A program made the translations under genes and the position numbers. DNA of 64,000 nucleotides from positions 22,846,922-22,910,921 of the forward strand of contig JARWKL010000013.1 of NCBI GenBank assembly GCA_029961685.1, in the 5' to 3' direction. The notes under the pieces are model-generated. The model saw only the letters and a list, made by a program, of their open reading frames with translations, ran no database searches and was not told where the DNA came from. Origin of the DNA: Aristolochia californica (taxonomy: Eukaryota > Streptophyta > Magnoliopsida > Piperales > Aristolochiaceae). Positions 9,560 through 21,620 of this stretch are shown one piece after another. Each line of letters starts with the position of its first letter. Within the stretch, counting starts at the first letter, position 1.

Positions 9560-10490
9560 CTACTACAGTGGAAGCATGATTCTTTGGTTTGGAGTTCCGT
9601 TAGTGAGGCGCTTTGGTAGGATCTCACCATTCTGGATACCCAATAAGTTCAGAACATCATGACTTTGTATGCCCAGTTTCACCACAGTGAGTACAAATGT
9701 GCACTGGTTTTGTTGTTCCAACCTCATAGCTGCGATCTTGAGATCCTGATGTCCGATTTTGATCACTGGTAGGACCAGTTGGTCAGTTGTTTTAGGCATA
9801 GCTCAACATGTCACCATTGCATATGACTCAACACGATCAACTTCACTATTTAAAGTGATTCTGTGAACAGAGTCACGACATACATAAGCATAGGATTCTT
9901 CAAGATCCAATATCGGGTCCTTTCTGAGAATTTTACCACAGATTTGTTCGAATTCTGCATCCAATCCGTTTAAGAAAATGTGTACATGCAATCTTTCAAT
10001 GAATTTTCTATAGGCAATAACATCATTAGGATCTTTCATTATAATCTTGTCACAATGATCATGTTCTTGAAAATTTTCCACAAGATCACCATAATACGTT
10101 GACTAAGGGTGACCAGTCTGTTTGGTGGAGAAAGCTCTCTGATTCAATGAAAATAATTGTGATTCATCTGACCCATCATAGAAAGTTTTTGCTAAAGCAT
10201 TCCATATTTCGCGTGCGGTGTGCAGCCGAATATAGCGCTTTATAATATCTGGTGACATAGAGGTTAGCAACATCCCCTTAACCTTTTGATTTCCAACATA
10301 CCACTTCGTATAGGAGGCATCAGTTTCTTGTGGGAGTGGTATTTTTCCCATAATATACTCGAGCTTCTCACGTCCGACAATTTGCATATCTATGATCTGG
10401 GACCATACATCGTAGTTTACTTTTGTAAGAATGACACTGGTTGTAAAACCAGAGTTTTCAGATTGAACATGAATAATCGATGTTGATTCC
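9560..10490 (-). pseudogene. Copia gag with zinc knuckle
   Basis: Frames 10103-10387 and 9803-10081 carry UBN2-type gag sequence (YDVWSQIIDMQ just upstream, EIWNALAKTFYDGSDESQLF, FLNGLDAEFEQI). Around 9650-9700 a CCHC knuckle CTHCGETGHTKS-C has a stop codon just before its last cysteine. The N-terminus runs into sequence with stops. Confidence 0.8.
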
Positions 10491-10544
10491 TTCGATATGA
10501 TAAAATAAGATCGGTGGTGATCAAAATAAAATCACCCAAAAATA

Positions 10545-10617
10545 TTGGTCCGGTTCGATTTCTGCTATTGGGTTGACCCGATTTGGGTCTTTGATTCTGA
10601 TTTGGTCCGAGAACTGA
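10545..10617. repeat. Direct repeat on the left flank of the chromovirus
   Basis: About 70 bp (containing GGGTTGACCCG and CTGATTTGGTC) resemble 15881-15955 on the other side of the chromovirus, in the same orientation. It is far longer than a 5-bp target duplication, so the target probably held a short tandem repeat in the copia leader and the element landed between its units. Confidence 0.7.
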
Positions 10618-11089
10618 TACGGTGTTAGGTTCTTCCCTTGCCATGGATCGAGTCACCCTTCTTTCCACTCTTCCCTCCATGGATGATCTTGATGTTGGAA
10701 GAGAATTCTTGTTTCTTGAACGAGTAATGGTGGAACTCAAATAGAACGAAGGAGCTTTGGAGGAAGCTCAACCTTGGACCTCAAAGGGAAAATCCGACCT
10801 AGACCTCTGAGGGAGAATCTGACCTATAAAATCTAATTTTCTCAATACTTGCCTCTCTTTTCCTTCACGTCCCCCTAAATAGGGTTGAGGACGGAAAAAA
10901 AAAGATGACCCGTAAGTCAAGTGGTTCACGCCACATTACACTGAACCAACCCAAAGTAAACCAAACCAAACCGAATTGAAATTACATGAAAAGTAAATTG
11001 ACATAATTTAATTTCTATGCCTATGGATAACTCGTGATGCTATGGAGTCCATAACATCATCCCCCCCCCCCCCCCCTGGAGAAAGAGCT

Positions 11090-11540
11090 TGTCCTCAAGC
11101 TCAAAGTATGGGTAGAAGGTGAGAAACGCCGCTAATGGCTCCCATGTCGTGTCACTGGGATCAGCATCTGCCCATTGCACTAAGATCTCCCAATCACCCT
11201 GAATACGGCGAGCTTGTAATACCTATGCCGGGGTAGAAAGTACCCGTCCCTCATGGAGTGGAGGCAGCGGGGTGTGCAGCAAAGGCGAATCACCTTGGAA
11301 GGCCTTTAATTGTGAGACATGAAAGACGTTGTGAATTCTGGCCTCTAGCAGAAGCTGCAATCGGTAGGCCACTGTCCCAATGCGGTCTATCACTTGAAAG
11401 GGACCATAATATTTAGGAGAGAGCTTGTGACATTTGGAGGTTGTCAACGACAGTTGTCTGTAGTGTTGGAGACGCAACCAAACATAATCTCCAAGAGAAA
11501 AGAAGACTTCCCGGTGCTTCTTGTGATAATATTTTTTCAT
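11090..11540 (-). pseudogene. Chromovirus integrase C-terminus: GPY/F module and chromodomain
   Basis: Residues [17 protein letters not shown] and [12 protein letters not shown] are the GPY/F module. After a stop near 11222 the same strand reads VLVQWADADPSDTTWEP and YPYFELEDKL, the C-terminal chromodomain that guides chromoviruses to certain chromatin. Confidence 0.85.
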
Positions 11541-11809
11541 AGAATGTTGTGCCTCCTATAGATGAGTGCGCACCTCAGTGATGAATGTGTCTCTTTCAGC
11601 TAATGCTTGGTCCAAAGTGGCGACTTTAGAGGCCCCTGGTACATAGGATAAAAGACGGGGAGGTTCTCTACCATATACCACCTTGAATGGGGTTGTGCCG
11701 AGTGCGCTGTGGTAGGAGGTGTTGTAACTCACCTCTTAGGTGAGTCCCCCACGAAACAGCTGAGATACATTTCAATGGTTCTATTGATGACCTCTGTCTG
11801 CCAATCATT

Positions 11810-12300
11810 CTACGGATGGTAGGTTGAAGAAAAGGCTAACGTTGTGCCCTGTAACTTGAAGAGTTCTTTCCATGAGGTACTTGTAAACATTGCATCTCTA
11901 TCACTGGTAATTGAATTAGGCATCCCATGTAAGCGAACAATGTTATCCATAAAAAGTTGAGTGACCCGAGCTGCAGTGTAAGGATGCGCCAGAGGAATAA
12001 AATGTTCATACTTAGAGAAACGATCCACCACTACAAAGATAACATATTTACCCGATGAAGAGGGAAGTCTATCTATGAAGTCCATAGAAATATCAGACCA
12101 GACCTGTGACGGAAGTTGAAGTGGTTGGAGCAACCTAGCTAGACTTAATGTTTTAGCTTTATTCCGTTGACAAGTCTGACAAGCCGCCACATAATCAGCT
12201 ATACTGCGCTTCATGCCTCTCCAATAAAATTCCCTACTGATTCGGAAATATGTTTTTTGTCGGCTCTCATGTGTACTGTCATGGAAGGAGGCTAAAATGT
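11810..12300 (-). pseudogene. Chromovirus integrase core
   Basis: The HHCC end CQTCQRNKAK is followed by WSDISMDFIDRLP (first Asp) and NSITSDRDAMFTS (second Asp). The Glu-bearing segment (QTEVINR) lies past a stop near 11810. It acts on element cDNA in active relatives. Confidence 0.85.
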
Positions 12301-12430
12301 TGTTAATCAGAGGGGATGTGTGGTGTAGAAAAATTCTGTTTTTGTAGAGGATGAGATTGTCCTGAACCCTCCAATTGTTTGCCGTTGTCCCCTGCTGGAT
12401 GTCCTGGCATAAGGAGATAATATCCGGGTA

Positions 12431-13690
12431 CTATTGTGCCTCTTCCTGTATAGAATCCAACAAGAGAGCTCTGGGCTGACTGATGGCATTTAATTGCGGC
12501 TCTGGAACTTCCCGGTGAGATAATGCATCAACCCCTACATTCAAACTTCCCGGTTCATACTCGACAGAAAAGTCAAACCCCATAAGTTTACTTAACCAAT
12601 GTTGTTGTGGTGAAGTAGTGAGACGTTGTTCAAGAAGATACTTGAGGCTGCAATGATCAGTGCGAATCAAAAAAGAACGTCCCCATAGATAAGGGCGCCA
12701 ATGCTGTATAGCTTTCGCCAATCTGATCAATTCCCTCTCATAAGCTGCCAACTTGTGGTGGTGTTGTCCCAGTTGGCGGCTAAAATAAGCAATCGGGTGG
12801 CCTTGTTGGTGCAACACTGCTCCAATACTGCCCCCTGAAGCATCACATTCCACTACAAACGACTCATCAAAGTCGGGGAGCTGAAAAACTGGGGCTGATG
12901 ATAAGGCGTCTTTCAATTGCTGAAAGGAATGAGTTGCTGTCTCTGACCAGGTAAAAGCATTTTTCTTGAGGAGATTGTTGAGCGGAGCTGCAAGTTGGCC
13001 ATAGCTACGAATAAATTTTCTATAATACCCACCTAGGCCCAAAAATCCTCTTAAGGCTGTAATAGATGTAGGAATAGGCCAATCTATGACCGCATGGTCT
13101 ACCTTCAGCCCCACTGCTGAAATAACGTGGCCCAAGTATGCCACTTCTGATGTGCCCATAGAACATTTGGACCGATTTAAAACCAAATGATGTGAACGTA
13201 TAAAAGAAAATACCTGGTGAAGGTGCTGAAGATGTTCTTCCCAGCTGTTGCTATAGACCAAAATATCGTCGAAAAATACCAATACGTATTTTCTCAAGAG
13301 AGAGGAAAATACCTCATTCATGAGGGCCTAGAAGGTGGAAGGCGCATTTGACAGACCAAATGGCATTACGAGGAACTCAAAATGGCCGTGATGCGTGCGG
13401 AACGCTGTTTTCTCCACATCTGATGGATGAGCTCGGATTTGATGATAGCCAGATTTCAAATCGAGTTTAGTAAAAATAGTAGCTCCATGTAGCTCGTCTA
13501 ACAGCTCGTCCACCACTGGAATAGGAAATTTATCTTTAATTGTATGGGCATTGAGTTGTCAGTAATCCACACAGAACCTCCATGACTTATCATGCTTGCG
13601 GACTAGTAATACCGGTGAGGAAAAAGGAGACCTACTGGTCTGAATAATACCCTGTGCTAACATCTGCTGGCACTGCTTTTCAATCTCATC
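12431..13690 (-). pseudogene. Chromovirus reverse transcriptase and RNase H
   Basis: 13328-13516 has [12 protein letters not shown] and [12 protein letters not shown]. After one stop, 12431-13321 carries the catalytic VFFDDILVYS, FLGLGGYYRKFI, and RNase H landmarks VVECDASGGSIGAVL and IRTDHCSLKYLLEQ. The first segment ([17 protein letters not shown]) lies around 13560-13620. Confidence 0.92.
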
Positions 13691-13869
13691 CTTCTATAAG
13701 TGGGGGTAATGATACGGGCGCACCACTATCGGCTCAGTACCCGTTTTCAAAAGGATACGGTGATCACAGTGCCTAATTGGCAGTAAGACAGTAGGGTCCT
13801 GAAAGATATCTTCAAATTCTGTAAGTAAGTGAGATAACTTACATGTGACTGTGGATTGGACTGGGCAAC

Positions 13870-14460
13870 CTATAGTGCGCAAGTGAGTGGTGCTTGTGTG
13901 CCATGCAATATAATCTGATGTTGGTCCTCTATAAAAGACATGGTCAGAGCTTGGAAATCCCATAGTATTGGCCCCAAAAATTGTAGCCATTTAATTCCGA
14001 GTACCAAATCTAATCCTGACAGTGGAATCACCAGAAAATCTGCAACAAATACATGTCCTTCAATATCAAAGTGTGTGGCTGGCGATATGCCTACACTAGT
14101 AATTTTAGCCCCATTGGCTACTGATACAGAAAGACCAGTCTGTTGTTGTATTACTAACCCAAGTTGTTCTGCCGCCTGCTGACTGATGAAATTATGTGTA
14201 CTGCCCGAGTCAACTAAAGTCAGTAACTGTAAATGATGTAAATGGGCTTTAACCTGCATTGTGCTTGAACTGCATAGACCAGTCATAGCATGAAGGGAAA
14301 TCTCTGGACCTTCTTGGTCAGTTTCCACAAGTTCCTCCTCAGGTAGTATTTCTTCTCCATCCTCCCACAGACATATACTGAATAATTGTTTGCAGTGGTG
14401 TCCAATGACATATTGTTCATCACAGTTAAAACAGAGGCCCATGGCCTTTCTCTGCTCCAT
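13870..14460 (-). pseudogene. Chromovirus zinc knuckle and aspartic protease
   Basis: It begins with a knuckle of type CFNCDEQYVIGHHC, then an acidic linker and the protease motif LVDSGSTHNFIS with LDLVLGIKWL later. It is in the same frame as gag upstream, with only one TAG (14464-14466) between. A frameshift near 13900 leads to the RT leader. Confidence 0.88.
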
Positions 14461-14463
14461 TTC

Positions 14464-15549
14464 CTATCTAGTAAGTTTTTTGAAGTAAAGAGCAGGTGGA
14501 GCCAAAATAGAGATGTCTGGGCGTGGGGTTGCACTGTCTCTAAATCGTGGAGGTCCATAGGAAGGGTTTGTCACTGAGGCATTGTGCCTCCCTGGCCAAG
14601 CTGGTTTTCTGACCAGTGACTCCTTTAGAACACGCTGCTTGTGCTCAATTGTCCTGGCTAAATTCAGAGCGTGTTCTAAATTTGTAAGAGCGTGTAATTC
14701 AACTTCTAATCTCAGAGCTTCTGTCAAACCAACAGTAAAAATATGAACATATTGTGTGTGGCTAACAAACTGGTTTGCTCGGGCTAACCTTTCCTGGAAG
14801 GTCTTTTGGTACACCTCTAGTGATCCAGTTTGTTTGTAATTGATTAATTCTCCCAATGGATTGCTACTAGCTAGAGGACCAAATCTCATCATGCAAGACT
14901 GTCTAAAAGTTTCCCAATCCTGAACCATTTGGTCATTTCGGAATTGGTGGTACCATAGAAGCACTTCATCGAGCATGTGGTAGGCGACCAAATACACTTT
15001 CTCATCCACAGGTATTTTTTGATGATAAAAGAACTGATCACACTTGGCTAACCAAATCAAAGGGTCCTTAGACCCATCATACGTAGGAAAGTCAAGTTTT
15101 AAATACCTGGACACAGTGTTTGGTCCTTGAACGGCAGGCCCCAGATGGAGATGGTGTTGACACATTGGTGGTTGTGGGGGAGGTGGTGGGTGGAATTGAT
15201 GGTGGTCAGCTGGTGGTTGGGCTCGTGTATCATGGTCCTCTTGTTGCCGGAGGAGAGCTTGGATGGCAGCATCTATTGATTTTATTGCCTCACGCAAATC
15301 AGTGGTTGTTTGACGCACCTCTTCCAGGGCATGAGCCTGGTTATCTGTCCTCTGCCTAGTATCTTCCACTAACTGTCTCAAATCGTCAGGGGAAGAGGAA
15401 TCCCCAAGGGTGGACCTGTCTGATACCAAGATGTTAGGTTCTTCCCTTGCCATGGATCGAGCCACCCTTCTTTCCTCTCTTCCCTCCATGGATGATCTTG
15501 ACGTTGGAAGAGAATTCTTGTTTCTTGAACAAGTAATGGTGGAACTCAA
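14464..15549 (-). pseudogene. Chromovirus gag
   Basis: The open frame starts in the LTR (SRSSMEGREERR) and continues past the primer site into gag. It has a Pro/His-rich linker, then YDGSKDPLIWLAKCDQFF, DWETFRQSCMMRFGP and a long helix-rich capsid segment (FQERLARANQFV). It ends at one in-frame TAG before the zinc knuckle. Whether gag starts at the LTR methionine or further in is not clear. Confidence 0.88.
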
Positions 15550-15880
15550 ATAGAACGAATGAGCTTTGGAGGAAGCTCAACCTTGGACCTCCAAGGGGGA
15601 ATCCAACCTAGACCTCTGAGGGAGAATCTGACCTGTTAAATCTAATTTTCTCAATACTTGCCTCTCTTTTCCTTCACGTCCCCCTAAATAGGGTTGAGGA
15701 CGGAAATACAAAGATGACCCATAGGTCAAGTGGTTCACGCCACATTACACTGAACCAACCCAAAGTAAACCAAACCAAACAAAGTAAACCAAATCGAATT
15801 GAAATTACATGAAAAGTAAATTGACATAATTTAATTCCTATGCCTATGGATAACTCGTGATGCTATGGAGTCCATAACAT

Positions 15881-15975
15881 CCGGTCTATTTTCCTGCTAC
15901 TGGGTTGACCCGGTATGGATCTCTGGTTCTGATTTGGTCTGAGTCTGGGTCGTTCGGCAGAAAAATAAAAATTAA
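15881..15975. other. Copia leader remnant right of the chromovirus
   Basis: This short stretch repeats the left flank (10545-10617) and then ends at the truncated 5' LTR of element B. It is the last trace of the copia 5' side. Confidence 0.5.
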
Positions 15976-15983
15976 AACCAGTA

Positions 15984-18527
15984 CCCAAGGAAGGGCCACA
16001 TATCTAAGAGTATTACAAGATGGGTCGCACGACCAAGGAAGGCCCACAAGATGGGCCCAAGCACATAAGAAGTAGGACCCATAATGATTACCACGAGCTA
16101 GCATCCTTATCACATAAGTTGGAAGATCAAGAAGGACTCACAAAGGCATCTTTATCTTATGGTCACATCTTGGAAGAGTTCTAGTTTGAATTATGTTTGT
16201 CTATATTGAGTTATTTAATTATGCTAGGACTTATCTTTCAGTCTTAGAGTTTGGGTGTAATTAGGACAAAGGTAGTTTTATTGTAATTGGACTCTACTAC
16301 CTTCCTCTATTATAAATAGAGGTTCGTGTACTCTGATTATAATAAGTCAATGAAGTATTTCGCTTTTTCATAAATTCAACATGGTATCAGAGCAGGATCT
16401 GTGAGTTGATGTGGTCAACCCACAGAGGTAATGTGATCCTTTTCTCTAAACCTTAAACCCTAAGTCAAGGTTCGTATTTTTTCAGTCCCTACACCCGTTA
16501 GTTTTCTTTGCATTTTCACCTCTATAATGAGCTTTTCATATTGAAAATTATATATTGACGGAAATATATTTGAGTCTAATTTCCAAATAAAATTTTTTTT
16601 TTCCAATTGGAGTTATCTATAGAGAGATATCAATATTTGAATGAGTTAATGTCAGATTTCAAAAGAGGTTCGAGCAACAGTAGAAAGCTTCAACTTCCGA
16701 GGTATTTTATACTATCAAGAACTAGACTTTATATGGAGAAATATTTGTAAGTCTATTCTTTTACCTATTCAACCAATTTTTTATCTGAGTTATCTGCAAA
16801 GAGAAATCAATATTTGAAGCGGCAAAGGTCATATTACAAAAAAGGTTCAAGCAGCAGCAACAAGCTTCAACATCCGAGGTATATTATGCTATTAAGAAAG
16901 AGACTTTATATGAAAAATTATATATCAAAATAAAGATATGTAAGTATATTTTCTTACCTATTCAACCAATTCTCTGTATGATTTTTTTATAAGGAGATAT
17001 TGATCTTGGAAGAGTCAAATGGTCATTCTGGAAAAAAAGGAGAAACAGTACTTAGTTCGGCCAGATAACAGAGACCAAAATATATCAGATTATTTATCTC
17101 CTAATAATTATATTTATGAAGAGAAGTTATACTTGGATGAAATGTATTTAAGTCTAGTTTTAGAAGGAGAAAATTTCATATCGATCTGATCTATATTTAA
17201 AGATATATTCGCATTCGAAGAATCAAAGATCATATTGGTTTTCTATTGTATTGAAAAATCCGAATTTATGCCCACTATTTTGCATCACTTTTTGAGTTGA
17301 TATATCAGAAAAATATCTCACTTCTCCCTAGTTTGAGGGCTTATTTATACATCTCTATTATTTGGGCATATTGCTACATCTATAATATTTGGTTTAAAAT
17401 AAGATCACTGCCATTACATCCCAGCTTGAGGGGGGAGAAGTAGAAGAAGTACAAGAAAGAAGTATTTTTTTCCATATGTTGTGGATAATTTTATGTGACC
17501 AAAATATTCAAGAAAGGGGGAGCACAAAAGATGAAGATTTTGCATCTAAGAAAAAATATTTATACCAGATTATGATTATTTTATGGGTCTTTCTACAAGG
17601 TTTATTATTTCATGTTACATTACGGTCGTTGCTATTATGTCTCTTTGGATGAGACATTATTATTGAAAAAGAGGTGGCCTCAGTATCTTTTCTCATACCA
17701 TAATTTATTTGACTCTCAAAAATACCATGGTTGGGACACCATGAGAGTCGGTGCCCGGATTGGGACACCGTGATAAATTTATCTCTAAAAAATATCGCGG
17801 TTGGGATACCATGAGAGTCGGTATCCGGATTGAGACATCATTATAAATAAACCCACTACCTACCCCCCCCTGTAATGGATTTTATTACTCCTACCACTTG
17901 AGAGTCGTTGTCTTGTGGAGGGTTCAGAGCAATGTTGATAGACACAATACCTACAAAAGACGGAGTGTGCCCTACATCCAGCATTAGGACTAGAGTATGG
18001 AGCAATGTCTTACCGGCTAGGAGTGATTTTTACTCTCACTTATATTATGCCAGCATGGCCTCATGGAAGGACGCAACAGCGTGAGGGGGAGTATTGGAAG
18101 ATGAAGGCATATTGGAAAATGTGTCATTTTATACAAAAATATTCTATACATCATTTGCAGCAAGTTAGGAGTTCATATTGTTCTCTCACCCCTAGCTTGA
18201 GGGGGAGTGTTGGAAGATGGACTCCAGCCCACATATCTAAGAGTATTATAAGATGGGTCACATGACCAAAGAAGGTCCACAAGATGAGCCCAAGTACATA
18301 AGAAGTAGGGCTCACCATGATTACCATGAGTTGACATCTTTATCACATAAGTTGGAAGAACAAGAAGGACTCACAAAGGCATCTTTATCTTATGGCCATG
18401 TCCTAGAAGAATTCTAGTTTGAGTTATGTTTGTCTTTTATCTATATTGAGTTATTTAATTATGCTAGGACTTATCTTTTAATGTTAGAGTTTGAGTGTAA
18501 TTGGGACAAAGGTAGTTTTATTGTAAT
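15984..18527 (+). mobile_element. Element B: noncoding LTR retrotransposon, both ends truncated
   Basis: The 5' LTR (about 15984-16381) lacks its first 30 or so bases. The 3' LTR (18208-18527) lacks its last 100 or so, including the TATA palindrome. The primer site TGGTATCAGAGCAGG is at 16382, and the purine tract GCTTGAGGGGGAG is before 18208. The interior follows element A throughout, including the leader, the minisatellite at 17710-17850 and the conserved 3' module at 17941-17988. No coding capacity was seen. Confidence 0.88.
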
Positions 18528-20059
18528 GTTTTCTACAATTTGTGAAGGCTTACAGCTCTTGGGTTTGGGAGTGATAGTTCTATCAATTTGAATTTTTGTG
18601 CATGTGGCTGACTACTTTTAATTGTGGTCGACTTTTTTCTTTCTCTACCAAGTTCTGCTAGTGGTAGTGGTCGAATGATTGCTTTGTAAATGGTCAACTC
18701 TTTTTTCCTTTTTGTTTCTTCATGTAGTATCTCCTTTACTTTTTTATTAAAATGTGATCAACTCCTTTGTAAGTAGTCAGCTCCTTTTACTTTTTGTAAC
18801 TTGTACTGGTCCTTGCTATGTGGTCGACTTCTTTTATCATTTCATCTCTTTTACCCTTCTTGAGTTGGCCATTTTGATGTTTGGGCAATAATCTTTTAGC
18901 AGAGCCTATTTTCTCTCTTGATAGTTAGACAATGTTATTAGGTTGTTTAGACAACTTGTTTTCTAGCATGAGCTACATGTCCCTTTTTGTACGGTCATTT
19001 GGTCAAATCATTTTCGATCAGCGGATATGCTACCAAAAATTGGAGATAATAAGAGGCAAATATCTGATTTTTTAGTTTTTGTTTTCCATCTACTGGTCTG
19101 TAACTTTGTATATTTATTAATTTTATTTTTCTAGTTTAGATGCCACCAGTACAGCATGGGCAAATGACTTGAAGAAGATGAATAAGGAGTTTGCACAGAC
19201 AAAGGAGTTGGTCAAACAACAAACACAATAGTTAGTAGAGCAGCAAACGGCTATGAGTAAGTTTTAAGCTTAGATGTCTCACATAGTGGATTTATTGGAT
19301 GCTCGTGGCATCATCAATCCTTCCTATGACTCATTGGATCGTCGTCATAGTAGCCAGGTATCTTTAACTCCTCCCACTATGGTCCTTTGATAAAGGATCT
19401 ATGTTTGTTTTTTGTATATTTTCCGTTTTTAGTGACTATTTGTATTATATGCATTTTTGTTGTTTTTTTTTAAGCTCAACACTAAATTTCTTTAGTACAC
19501 TATTATATATTCAGCCACATTACATTTATAAATAAAATCAATATCCATTTTTAGTCTCACTTTTATTTTTAGTTTTATTATTTTTTAACAAGTGCACAGG
19601 CAAAAAAAATAATAAAAATATTTATGACACTTATTTAATTTTTAATAATACCCTATCAGCCTTGTTCTTCAACACAAAGAAGATTAAAATAAATTTTAAT
19701 AAAATTGTTAAAAATAAATTAATCTTTGCCATATATTTTCACAACAAAATATTTTTAGAATAAGTCTAAAAATATTTATCAAAGAAACTTTCATCAACAA
19801 ATAATTATTTTTAAAAATCAAATAAAATAATATTATTTATCTAAGCATTTTTCACGGGATAATATTTTTTAAATTTTTTAAAAAATGATGACAAAAACTT
19901 GGAGGCGGGATTCCACAGCACGATAAGTGATTCAGTTAACAAAGAAAAATCAATCAATTCATAAGTGAAGTTGTAAACTCTAACTTGATGACCCACTATT
20001 ATCCATTCCTTGTTTGATGATATTCTTGACTCGGGTTGAGTCTAATTGACCTCTATTTA
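18528..20059. other. Noncoding stretch, decayed and unassigned
   Basis: 18540-18860 has a repeated GTGGTCGACT-like motif. 19140-19400 reads like a broken coding strand on the plus side (KKMNKEFAQTKELVKQQ, then stops), which might come from a DNA-transposon protein, but I cannot name it. 19440-19900 is AT-rich with nothing recognised. Confidence 0.3.
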
Positions 20060-21223
20060 GGGGGGGTTAATCCACAATGAACTTTAAATGAAATGAAGAA
20101 TTCAATTCATCTTAGTCATCCTTGGGTGTTAGTGTAGACGAGTTCAAGTGCAATGGAAAACAGATTTCAGTATTAGTGCCCCCAAATGAAAAGTATGATA
20201 TAAACAAGAGAATGAGTAACCTTTTATAATATACTTAAATAGAACATATATCTAAACAGATAATTAACCAAAATAAACATGGTTACTACACTTATAAGTG
20301 ATTTAACGTGTAGTATTAGAATATATTAATATCCTAATTAATGAAAAACTATATTATATTACTTAATGATTATAGTTTATTATAAATTATTACAATAATT
20401 ACATGTGACTAGAATAGAATATTAAAAATAAATAAATAAATAAATAATAACATAAGTGATTATAATAAATAAATAAATTATTTTTTAATAACATAAGATA
20501 TGTTTTAACATTAAAAACCACTAATTTAATAAAATATTAAAAATTTAATATAATAAATAAATATATATTTATCAATAACATAATATATTTTTTTATGTAT
20601 TATTAATTAATAATATATTGTCACAAAATTTAAAACCATCGGTGTAATTAATTATAGCAAAGGGATAATTAAACCAAAATAATTTATCAAATATTTATTT
20701 TAAAAATATTTTTATTATGACTATTAAATCACTAATTTAATATAGTAATTATAAAATAAATATATTAAATAAATAAATAATATAAATTATTATTTATGAC
20801 GATGGTTTAATTAAACCATCGTCTTCCTTAGTTGCTGGAGACTACGGCGGGCCAACAGGCAACGGCGGCGGAGGCAAGTGGCAACGGTGACGGAGGTGGC
20901 ACTCCGACGGTACGCTGAGAGGGAGAAGAGAGGGAGGCCAAGAGGCTCGGCCTCCCGTGCTCTACAACGGAGGTCGAGAGGGAGAGGAGAGGGAGGAAGG
21001 CCGACGAGGGGGGGGGGGGGTAGGGTATGGTGCAACGCACGTTCCGCGCTTCAAGTGATTGATTTGGAAAACATGTCTGAATCTAAATTCCCCGTTTTTT
21101 GCCTGAGCATATGAATTGACTTAATTCACTTGAAATGAAATTAATTCTACACTAACCCCATAATCTAATGAACTAAGTAATGCGGGAATAATTCATCTCA
21201 TTTCATTTTGGACTAACCCCCCC
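20060..21223. mobile_element. TIR element with GGGGGGGTTARTCCA ends
   Basis: The left end GGGGGGGTTAATCCA and the right end (reverse complement GGGGGGGTTAGTCCA) form terminal inverted repeats; similarity extends inward (AAATGAAATGA parts). Flanking triplets are TTA and TTG, which would fit a mutated 3-bp duplication of the PIF/Harbinger kind, but this is weak. The interior is very AT-rich except for a GC-rich island at 20820-21030. 20130-20480 is similar to the reverse complement of 45300-45670, so this is a family. No transposase is present. Confidence 0.6.
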
Positions 21224-21435
21224 TTGTGAATCCACTCTATAACATAGGTAAATAATTTTTTTGTGTTAGTGCAATAAAGAAAGTGCCTTGAATTTCCTTG
21301 CAACTTTCGCATCTTCCATGTCAATTATTTGCACCAATTATTCCATAAGAAGAAATTGTTAGTGATCCTTGCATTGATGCCCACTTAATGGGGTGTTATT
21401 TTTTAATTAGTTCTAGGGATTTTTACACATATTTT

Positions 21436-21620
21436 GGGTATGTTTGGAATTGGAACCCCTAGAAAAGAAAATAAGAATTTGACCATTATTATTTCTAAAA
21501 ATAGTTAGTAAAAATGAGATAATGATCGAATTCTCCTTTTCATTAACTATTTTTGGGAATAATAATAATCAAACTCTCATTTTTTTTTCTTTTCTTTTCG
21601 ATGGGGTTCTAAATAGACCC
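21436..21620. mobile_element. Foldback MITE
   Basis: The ends GGGTATGTTTGGAA and (reverse complement) GGGTCTATTTAGAA lead long, nearly complementary arms of about 80 bp (TAGTTAGTAAAAATGAG against TAGTTAATGAAAAGGAG). It is 185 bp in total. The flanks do not give a clear target duplication. Confidence 0.65.

Larger units (their letters stand above)
6162..10622 (-). mobile_element. Copia retrotransposon, decayed, 5' LTR missing
   Basis: Minus strand, with domains in copia order from high to low coordinate: gag, zinc knuckle, protease, integrase, reverse transcriptase, RNase H, then purine tract and LTR 5707-6161. Many stops and frameshifts break it. Its 5' side is split by the chromovirus at 10623-15879 and continues only to about 15975, where it abuts truncated element B. 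No 5' LTR copy was found. Confidence 0.85.
10623..15879 (-). mobile_element. Ty3/gypsy chromovirus, nearly complete, 5.26 kb
   Basis: The LTRs are 10623-11056 (3') and 15432-15879 (5'). On the plus strand both start TGTTAGGTTC and end CCATAACA. I count about 17 substitutions plus one 14-bp indel between them. The flanks TACGG and TCCGG look like a target duplication with one change. The primer site TTGGTATCAGAC adjoins the 5' LTR. A tract with 16 Cs on the plus strand, adjoining the 3' LTR at 11057-11079, is the purine tract. Gag, protease, RT, RNase H, integrase, GPY/F and chromodomain follow in order on the minus strand. Size and domain set suit a Reina-like chromovirus, though I cannot place the lineage surely. 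Several stops make it non-autonomous now. Confidence 0.93.

Noticed and set aside
19141..19400. Possible transposase remnant
   Set aside because: A short Lys/Gln-rich coiled-coil-like translation with stops. Too little to name a family.
20811..21114. GC-rich frames on both strands inside the TIR element
   Set aside because: Short, low-complexity (Pro/Ser or Arg/Gly) and with no domain. They reflect the GC island, though that island may itself be captured DNA.
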